NCBI GenBank assembly: GCA_027625225.1
Contig: JAQBWG010000036.1
Location: 1 to 11,083, forward strand
DNA length: 11,083 nucleotides
Direction of reading: 5' to 3'
DNA from: Chloroflexota bacterium
Lineage (GTDB): Bacteria > Chloroflexota > Dehalococcoidia > Lucifugimonadales > VGZR01
Numbering within the stretch: the first letter of the stretch is position 1; every line of letters begins with the position of its first letter. This document shows positions 6,300 to 11,083 of the stretch, in pieces. The notes beneath the pieces are model-generated. The model had not been told where the DNA came from. It saw only the letters and a program-made list of their open reading frames with translations, and did no database searches. A program made the position numbers and the translations under genes.

Positions 6300-7637
6300 C
6301 TATGCCGACGCAGGGGCAGCCTCGGTGCTTGGGGCCACCTGGCCCGTCCGGGCCACGCGCCGAAGTATGGGTTGTCCGGCCATGATACTTACCACGAAGA
6401 CCAGGAATATCGTTCCCGTAGTGACGAAGATAAACGGCGCCGATATGGCGTCGGCCAGGAATCCGTACCCCAGATTAGCGAAGGCCATGATTCCACCCGC
6501 GTGGAGTGTATAGAGGCTGGTAACCCGGCCGCGCAACCGGTCGGGTGTGATGGTCAGCACATACACGTTAGTAATGGCCATGAATACACCCTGAGATGCG
6601 CCCATCATCGCTGTCATAAATACCGCGGAGGCTACATTAGTCATGAATGCAAAGATGATAGGAGCAACTCCGCTGGCGATACCCGTCCACACAAGCAGCT
6701 GGCCCTTGAGTTTTTCTCCCCGGACTCCGGCAATCAACAAGACTCCAAGCATGGAGCCTATGCCAAATCCCATTACTAGAAGGTTAAGAACGGACAGGTC
6801 GGTGGCTCCAAGCTGTTCGGTCGAGAACACGGGCAGGATAGACTCGAACGACATAACGAGGGCGCAGTGGAACGCCACGAGAAGGATAAAAATCGCGATG
6901 GTCTGATTGCGATAGATGAACGAGAGCCCTTCCATCATGCCTTTGACGGCAGATTGCCCCACTACTCTTTCGCCTTTGGATACGGTGATAATGCGCAGCA
7001 TCACTACCGTACCGACGGCGTAGAGGCACGTGCTGAGTATCAGGACGCTCTTCACGTCCACTTTGTCCACTCCGCCGAGTATGATGACTATCAACGGGCC
7101 AAGGAGCCGTGCGCCGTGGCGTGTCATCGCGTTCAAGGTAATAGCGTTGAGCAGGTCGGATTCCGGCACTTGATTTGGAATCAGCGACTGGATAGCCGGT
7201 TCTGCGCTGGTTCTGAACACTCCTGAAACAAAGGCCGCAACGACAACATGCCAGAGCTGTACCTGGCCAAGTAACACGAGAGCGGTCAGCGCACCTACGA
7301 CGAGCGCGTCGCCGCCGAAGCTGAGCACTACCATGTTCCGGCGGTTCATCCGGTCAGCCAACAGACCTGAAATGGGCGATGCGATCAGGAATGGAATCAT
7401 CCCCGAAAACGTGATGATTCCTACCCAAGCGGAAGAGTCGGATTCCCGGAATGCGAACCAGGAAACCGCGACGATGAACGTCCACATCCCCGCACTCGAA
7501 GCCATCGTGGCAAGCCAGGTGTACCGAAAATCTTTATGCCGTAAGGCGGCAAGATGGGGAATGCTGGTTATTCTCCCGGGCTTGGGAGAGTTCAATACAC
7601 CATACTCTTGGTCAGCGTCTCGACATCCACTTTGCAC
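6300..7637 (-). CDS. MFS transporter (EntS/MFS_3-like exporter family)
   Basis: The product of up to 445 residues has about twelve hydrophobic segments. It also has major facilitator landmarks: an N-terminal AALRHKDFRYTWLATMASSAGMW segment, the loop 2-3 motif SGLLADRMNRR typical of motif A, a long middle loop (SKGERVVGQSAVKGMMEGLSFIYRN), and RGRVTSLYTL in the second half. This arrangement is that of the MFS_3/EntS-like group, usually small-molecule or siderophore exporters; the substrate is not predictable here. The annotated start is the GTG at 7637. The in-frame TTG at 7595 (431 residues) is an equally possible start, because the first 14 residues look unlike the family and a short out-of-frame ORF stops on top of that TTG. 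The stop is TAG at 6302-6300, just before galU. A perfect TATAAT lies ten bases upstream of the GTG. Confidence 0.88.
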   Translation of the reverse strand: MQSGCRDADQEYGVLNSPKPGRITSIPHLAALRHKDFRYTWLATMASSAGMWTFIVAVSWFAFRESDSSAWVGIITFSGMIPFLIASPISGLLADRMNRRNMVVLSFGGDALVVGALTALVLLGQVQLWHVVVAAFVSGVFRTSAEPAIQSLIPNQVPESDLLNAITLNAMTRHGARLLGPLIVIILGGVDKVDVKSVLILSTCLYAVGTVVMLRIITVSKGERVVGQSAVKGMMEGLSFIYRNQTIAIFILLVAFHCALVMSFESILPVFSTEQLGATDLSVLNLLVMGFGIGSMLGVLLIAGVRGEKLKGQLLVWTGIASGVAPIIFAFMTNVASAVFMTAMMGASQGVFMAITNVYVLTITPDRLRGRVTSLYTLHAGGIMAFANLGYGFLADAISAPFIFVTTGTIFLVFVVSIMAGQPILRRVARTGQVAPSTEAAPASA

Positions 7638-7639
7638 AT
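7592..7639 (-). other. Possible leaderless mini-ORF ahead of the MFS gene
   Basis: On the minus strand an ATG at 7639 opens a 15-codon frame (MCKVDVETLTKSMVY) that ends in TGA at 7594-7592. The TGA overlaps the TTG at 7595-7593, one of the two candidate starts of the MFS gene, in a TTGA arrangement typical of coupled translation. The ATG falls about one base after the start site predicted from the TATAAT at 7652-7647. It could be a coupling leader, a chance frame, or the true N-terminus separated by a sequencing indel. Confidence 0.2.
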
Positions 7640-7646
7640 GGCGACG

Positions 7647-7652
7647 ATTATA
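7647..7652 (-). promoter_or_regulatory. -10 box (TATAAT) upstream of the MFS gene
   Basis: The minus strand has a consensus TATAAT in the 35-base gap between the aldo/keto reductase stop (7673) and the MFS start. No good -35 hexamer sits 16-18 bases upstream, where TAACCC is found inside the end of the previous gene. The predicted start site is near 7640, so the MFS transcript would be leaderless or nearly so. Confidence 0.4.
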
Positions 7653-7672
7653 GCAGTCGGAGTAGACGCGGG

Positions 7673-8713
7673 TTAGCCAGTTGGGGTCGGCGCTTCTTCA
7701 GGCAGCAAGTCTTCGTGCTTCAATTCGTTCCACATATCCACTGGGATAGGGTGATTGACCATGCGCACGTTGTCTTCCATCTCGGTACCCGTGCGCGCGC
7801 CGGGAATGGTCGCGGCGACGATGGGATGTACCAATCCGAACTGGAGCGCCGCCGCCTTCAGCGGTACGTTGTAGCGGTCGCAGACGGCTTTCATGCGCCG
7901 CGCCTTGGCAAGCACGTGGTAGGGGGCGTCGAGGTAATGGTACTTGATGTTGGTAGACAGGTCGGAGGCGAGGACGCCGCTGTTGTAGGGGCCGCCGATG
8001 ATGACGCTGATGCCCTTCTTCTCCATGGTGGGCATTGCATCAATCAGCGCAGGTTGCTCAAGCAGGGTGTAGCGTCCGGCGATGAGGAAGCAGTCGAAGT
8101 CTCCGTCGCGCATGAAGGGCAAGGAGTTCTCCGCGAAGTCCAGACCGCATCCGATAGCCTTGATGACACCTTGTGAACGAAGTTCAGCGAGGGCTGGATA
8201 GGCCCCTTCAATCATGGTTTTGTAGTCGTGCCACTGCTCGTTGGGGTCGTGGATGAGGACGATGTCGAGTTTGTCGACTTGCAGACGCTTCATGCTGTCT
8301 TCTATGGAACGCAACGTACCGTCGCGGGTGTAGTCGAACCGGAAAGTTACTTCGGGCAGGTTTTTAAAGATGTCGTCGATGTATGACTTTTTGCGCTCGC
8401 CTTTCACGGGTTCGAGGATACGGCCTATCTTGGTGGAGATGACGAAGTCGTTCCGGTTCACGCCCTGCAAGGCGTTGCCGATGTAGGTCTCGCTCTTACC
8501 GAAGCCGTACTGGGGTGCGGTGTCGAAGTAGCGCACGCCCAATTCCAGCGCCCGGTTCAACGAATCTGTTGCCATGTCCTGGGTGACGTCGGAGTACAGG
8601 CCGCCCAGGGCAGCGCCGCCCAGACCGAGTGTTGTGACACGAAGGCCTGTCTTGCCGATCTCCCGTGTTTCTATCGGCGTTGATCGTTCTTTTGTGATGG
8701 TTTTGCCTGCCAT
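7673..8713 (-). CDS. Aldo/keto reductase (D-threo-aldose 1-dehydrogenase/pyridoxal dehydrogenase-like)
   Basis: This 346-residue protein is an NAD(P)H-dependent oxidoreductase with a TIM-barrel fold. The catalytic tetrad is complete: D64 and Y69 in YFDTAPQYGFG, K95 in ISTKIGR, and H155 in IVLIHDP. The N-terminal REIGKTGLRVTTLGLGGAALGG and the segment MKRLQVDKLDIVLIHD are standard for the superfamily. The stretch GCGLDFAENSLPFMRDGDFDCFLIAGRYTLLEQ resembles the D-threo-aldose 1-dehydrogenase, L-fucose dehydrogenase and pyridoxal 4-dehydrogenase subgroup, which oxidises sugars or pyridoxal. The true substrate is unknown. The ATG at 8713 has AAAGG about nine bases upstream. It diverges from the pterin dehydratase gene across a 76-base gap and is first in the minus-strand cluster, with 35 bases to the MFS start. 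Confidence 0.92.
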   Translation of the reverse strand: MAGKTITKERSTPIETREIGKTGLRVTTLGLGGAALGGLYSDVTQDMATDSLNRALELGVRYFDTAPQYGFGKSETYIGNALQGVNRNDFVISTKIGRILEPVKGERKKSYIDDIFKNLPEVTFRFDYTRDGTLRSIEDSMKRLQVDKLDIVLIHDPNEQWHDYKTMIEGAYPALAELRSQGVIKAIGCGLDFAENSLPFMRDGDFDCFLIAGRYTLLEQPALIDAMPTMEKKGISVIIGGPYNSGVLASDLSTNIKYHYLDAPYHVLAKARRMKAVCDRYNVPLKAAALQFGLVHPIVAATIPGARTGTEMEDNVRMVNHPIPVDMWNELKHEDLLPEEAPTPTG

Positions 8714-8789
8714 GTATTACCGCCTTTGAAATAAAAGCGCTATGCTACCATGAGAACGCCTTGCCCATCGCTCAATTCGAGGAGAGGCT

Positions 8790-9137
8790 ATGACCACACA
8801 ACTAACCGGACAGGTATGCGTCGCGTGCAGACGCGATTCTCCGAAGGTCACTCCCGACGAGATCGCCGAATTCAAGCCTCAGATTCCAGAATGGCGCATG
8901 TTCAGTGACGACGGCGTGGATAAGCTTGACCGCACGTTCAAGTTCGACGATTTCGCTTCGGCCATGGCGTTTACGAACAGGATAGCCAATTTGGCCGAAG
9001 GCGAAGGGCATCATCCCATGCTGGTGACCGAGTGGGGAAGGGTGCGTGTGGTTTGGTGGACGCACAAGATTAAAGGACTCCACAAGAACGATTTCATCAT
9101 GGCCGCAAAGACGGACAAAACATACAGCTACATATAA
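8790..9137 (+). CDS. Pterin-4a-carbinolamine dehydratase (4a-hydroxytetrahydrobiopterin dehydratase)
   Basis: This small 115-residue enzyme dehydrates 4a-hydroxytetrahydropterin, normally to recycle the cofactor of aromatic amino acid hydroxylases. The PCD signature is present: AEGEGHHP with H74-H75-P76, then WWTHKIKGLHKNDFIMA with T91-H92 and the GLxxNDFxxA tail. These give the three active-site histidines. The N-terminus has an extra segment with C10-V-A-C13, a CxxC pair. The start at 8790 has a strong ribosome site, with AGGAG at 8780-8784. It diverges from the aldo/keto reductase. No phenylalanine hydroxylase or pterin-synthesis gene is in the window, so the physiological partner is open; roles in molybdopterin or folate metabolism have been suggested for orphan members. 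Confidence 0.92.
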   Translation: MTTQLTGQVCVACRRDSPKVTPDEIAEFKPQIPEWRMFSDDGVDKLDRTFKFDDFASAMAFTNRIANLAEGEGHHPMLVTEWGRVRVVWWTHKIKGLHKNDFIMAAKTDKTYSYI

Positions 9138-9144
9138 AATACGG

Positions 9145-9191
9145 TTGCGGCGGTAGCTGGTCGTGAGATACCATCAAGCCTCCGCAATTTT
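9145..9191 (+). terminator. Candidate terminator or structured element after the pterin dehydratase gene
   Basis: TTGCGG (9145-9150), a mismatch and GG pair with CC, a mismatch and CCGCAA (9179-9187), and TTTT follows immediately (9188-9191). The 25-base apex can form a smaller TGGT/ACCA hairpin. The T-run is short and the loop is long, so it would be an imperfect intrinsic terminator. It occupies most of the 86-base gap to the next gene, which otherwise holds nothing I recognise. Confidence 0.35.
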
Positions 9192-9223
9192 GCTCATGGG
9201 CATCGCCCCGAGAGAGACATTCT

Positions 9224-10435
9224 TTGCAATATGACGTCATAGTAGTAGGTGCAGGCCCAGCCGGTAATTTGGCGGCACAACGGCTTGCATCCCAGGGACA
9301 CTCCGTCTGCGTCATAGACTGGCGGGAGAATATAGGGGATAAGCTGTGCACCGGCATCATAGGCCGCGAGTGTATGGAGCGCTACTCCCCCGACCTGACG
9401 AACGTCTATCGCGAAGCAAGCTCCGCAGTGATCGTCGCGCCGTCCGGCAAACGGTTCAATATAGCCAAGTCCCAGCCACAGGCCTACATCGTGGACCGCG
9501 TCGCGTTCGTCGCCTCACTCGCCGAGAAAGCCAAACGGGCTGGCGCGACGTACATGCTTGGGCCGCGGGTAAGCTCTGTGGACATAGGCGAGGCAGGCGT
9601 TGATGCGTCGCTAAAGACGAAGCAGGGCTCACAGGTTGTCCACGGCTCGATGGTCGTGGTTGCCAGCGGGTTCGCGTCGCCGCTTGTCGGGATGGTTGGT
9701 CTTGCCGACAGAGGTCAGCCGGAGGCTATGCTCGGCTCTCAAGCTGAGGTTGAGGCGCCGAACCTGACCGAAACCGAAGTCTATCTCGGGAACTCAATCG
9801 CTCCGGGGTCGTTCGGATGGCTGGTGCCCCTGGCGGACTCCCGCGCCCTCGTTGGCCTGGTCACCCGCCAGAAGCTTAACGGCCACATGGGACACTTCAT
9901 GGATGGTTTGGAGCGTTCGGGGAAAATCAAGAGCGTGATTCGCAAATCTCAAACCTGGGGCGTTCCGGTAAAGCCTTTGTCAAAAACGTACACGTCCCGC
10001 GCCCTCGTCGTTGGCGATGCAGCGGGCCTTGCCAAGCCCACCACCGGCGGCGGGATTTACTATGCGCTGCTGTCCGGCGATATTGCCGCCGATACGGCGC
10101 ACGAAGCCATCGTCGGAGGAGATTTTTCAGCGCGCAGCTTGAAGAGCTATGAGAAGGGCTGGAAGTCGGTACTCGACGCCGAACTCCGCATCGGTTACAC
10201 CGCCAGGGTGTTGTACGAGCATCTTGGAGACGGTGGAGTGGAGTCTCTGGTGGAGAAATTCGCTTCCGAACAGATTCAAGAAGACCTCATCACTTCTGGA
10301 ATCTTCTCGTTCGACCGCCACAGCGGCATCATCAAGAAGGCCGTCCGGCATAAAATCCTTGGGAGACTCTTCACTTCGGTCGGAAACGGTGCCATTCCGC
10401 TCCTTGCCACCATCGCAGGCAGCAAAAAAGCCTAG
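9224..10435 (+). CDS. Geranylgeranyl reductase-family FAD-dependent oxidoreductase
   Basis: This is a flavoprotein of 403 residues. The N-terminal Rossmann motif is YDVIVVGAGPAGNLAAQRLASQG (residues 3-25), followed by VIDWRENIGDKLCTGIIG with C42 in the place of the C-x-G motif of geranylgeranyl reductases. The second FAD motif is ALVVGDAAGLAKPTTGGGIYYAL with G264-D265. The family saturates isoprenoid chains of chlorophyll, archaeal lipids, tocopherol or menaquinone, or hydroxylates other substrates. Here a role in lipid or quinone side-chain reduction is plausible but not shown. The start is the TTG at 9224, because no in-frame ATG or GTG occurs before residue 51 and the Rossmann motif begins right after it; a GAGAGA stretch upstream is a partial ribosome site. 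The gene ends five bases from the convergent carbamoyltransferase-like gene. Confidence 0.88.
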   Translation: MQYDVIVVGAGPAGNLAAQRLASQGHSVCVIDWRENIGDKLCTGIIGRECMERYSPDLTNVYREASSAVIVAPSGKRFNIAKSQPQAYIVDRVAFVASLAEKAKRAGATYMLGPRVSSVDIGEAGVDASLKTKQGSQVVHGSMVVVASGFASPLVGMVGLADRGQPEAMLGSQAEVEAPNLTETEVYLGNSIAPGSFGWLVPLADSRALVGLVTRQKLNGHMGHFMDGLERSGKIKSVIRKSQTWGVPVKPLSKTYTSRALVVGDAAGLAKPTTGGGIYYALLSGDIAADTAHEAIVGGDFSARSLKSYEKGWKSVLDAELRIGYTARVLYEHLGDGGVESLVEKFASEQIQEDLITSGIFSFDRHSGIIKKAVRHKILGRLFTSVGNGAIPLLATIAGSKKA

Positions 10436-10440
10436 CCCGC

Positions 10441-11083
10441 TTAGCTGAGCATCTGTTTCAGAACCGCCATCCTCACGACAAGAGCATTTTCCGCCTGCCT
10501 GTAGAACGCCAACCGGTTGTCGCTCGTCTCCACCATGAAATCGCCGCTGCGCTGCATGGGGTCCATGACGAGGCAGTGCGATTGCAGCCGAGACATAAAC
10601 GTGTCGTCGATCTTGAGGTTGAAGGCGTTGCGCGACCGTAGAAGCTGGACGTGCGCTAGTGTCCGCGGGCTGTTTAGATAGATCACATCCACGTCCTTCA
10701 TGCTTTCGTTCGTATCTGAACGCGAGAATTTCATTCCCTTGGCCTCACAGTACGCCAACACCGCCGGGTCCACATCACCGCTGAACGGTACCAGAGTGAC
10801 CTTTACGTCTTTGAACAGCGCGAGGGCTGTAAGCAGCGCGGTGACGTTGCGGTGTTCCATACGGCCCATGATGCCTACGTGAATCCCGTCCACTTTGCCC
10901 AATTCGCGCGAAATGGTGAGCAGGTCACTCAGTGCCTGAGTCGGGTGGTCGTTCAGGCTTCCTCCGCTAATAACCGGCAACATATCCGCCGCTGCGGCCC
11001 GTTCAACGACATCGCCTTCACTGCTTCGCAACACCACGACGTCCACTCTCAGGCTTGCGAGCATGCCCATGACGTTGTCAATA
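10441..11083 (-). CDS. Aspartate carbamoyltransferase-like protein (N-terminal part beyond the right edge)
   Basis: The frame is open to the right edge, so the carbamoyl-phosphate-binding N-terminus with its STRT motif is not visible. What is seen is the C-terminal two-thirds of an aspartate/ornithine carbamoyltransferase fold. SGGSLNDHPTQALSDLLTI carries the HPTQ motif, GRMEHRNVTALLTAL sits where ATCase has the glycine-arginine loop, and the end FYRQAENALVVRMAVLKQML matches the family's C-terminal helix. Aspartate carbamoyltransferase makes carbamoyl-aspartate in pyrimidine synthesis. Two conserved loops are altered: the usual T-R-x-Q is replaced by a segment reading SPRTLAHVQ, and the usual H-P-L-P-R reads DPMQR. 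It may therefore be a divergent PyrB or a paralogue with another substrate. The stop is TAA at 10443-10441. No other pyr gene is visible inside the window. Confidence 0.78.
   Translation of the reverse strand, partial: IDNVMGMLASLRVDVVVLRSSEGDVVERAAAADMLPVISGGSLNDHPTQALSDLLTISRELGKVDGIHVGIMGRMEHRNVTALLTALALFKDVKVTLVPFSGDVDPAVLAYCEAKGMKFSRSDTNESMKDVDVIYLNSPRTLAHVQLLRSRNAFNLKIDDTFMSRLQSHCLVMDPMQRSGDFMVETSDNRLAFYRQAENALVVRMAVLKQMLS

Noticed and set aside
8714..8789. Promoters in the 76-base divergent gap between the aldo/keto reductase and pterin dehydratase genes
   Set aside because: Both genes must have promoters here or close by, but I found no pair of hexamers at 16-18 base spacing good enough to place them.
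9231..9240. Perfect palindrome ATGACGTCAT near the start of the flavoprotein gene
   Set aside because: It encodes part of the conserved YDVIV strand, has no second copy nearby, and a ten-base palindrome is not rare enough to call an operator.

Overview
The window is a gene-dense stretch (GC-rich by eye) from a bacterial chromosome. It holds eleven protein genes, two of them cut by the window edges. I see no rRNA, tRNA, CRISPR array, insertion sequence or phage gene. The gene mix suggests a free-living Chloroflexota bacterium, perhaps of the Dehalococcoidia/SAR202 type. That mix includes a UbiA-type decaprenyl-phosphate phosphoribosyltransferase-like enzyme, a membrane-anchored heterodisulfide-reductase-like Fe-S protein, a TM0106-type RecB/RNase H nuclease, and a geranylgeranyl-reductase-family flavoprotein. 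The lineage is inferred from gene content only and is uncertain.

Left block, plus strand (1-4230): the 3' part of the UbiA-family gene, the 682-residue Fe-S oxidoreductase six bases later, and the nuclease overlapping it by 11 bases. The spacing looks like one operon, although the three products have no obvious shared pathway. This block ends tail-to-tail against the next one, and a single CTAG supplies the stop codons of both facing genes.

Middle block, minus strand (4227-8713), in transcription order: an aldo/keto reductase, an MFS transporter, a GalU-type UTP-glucose-1-phosphate uridylyltransferase, a MIP/aquaporin channel, and a small CheY-like receiver protein whose start overlaps the aquaporin end by 14 bases. 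Candidate promoters lie before the MFS gene (perfect TATAAT) and before the aquaporin gene (perfect TTGACA), so the block probably has several transcription units. The theme is envelope, transport and carbohydrate housekeeping.

Right block (8790-11083): a plus-strand pterin-4a-carbinolamine dehydratase diverges from the aldo/keto reductase. After a structured gap comes a plus-strand FAD-dependent geranylgeranyl-reductase-family protein. It converges, with a five-base gap, on a minus-strand aspartate-carbamoyltransferase-like gene that runs off the right edge.

Most of this is ordinary housekeeping or accessory content, and I do not see a clear new multi-gene system. The observations most worth checking are: an aquaporin whose second NPA motif reads KPA with a two-histidine selectivity filter; its tight coupling to a receiver lacking the acidic pair; a carbamoyltransferase homologue altered at conserved substrate-binding loops; and a possible leaderless mini-ORF whose stop overlaps a candidate start of the MFS gene.
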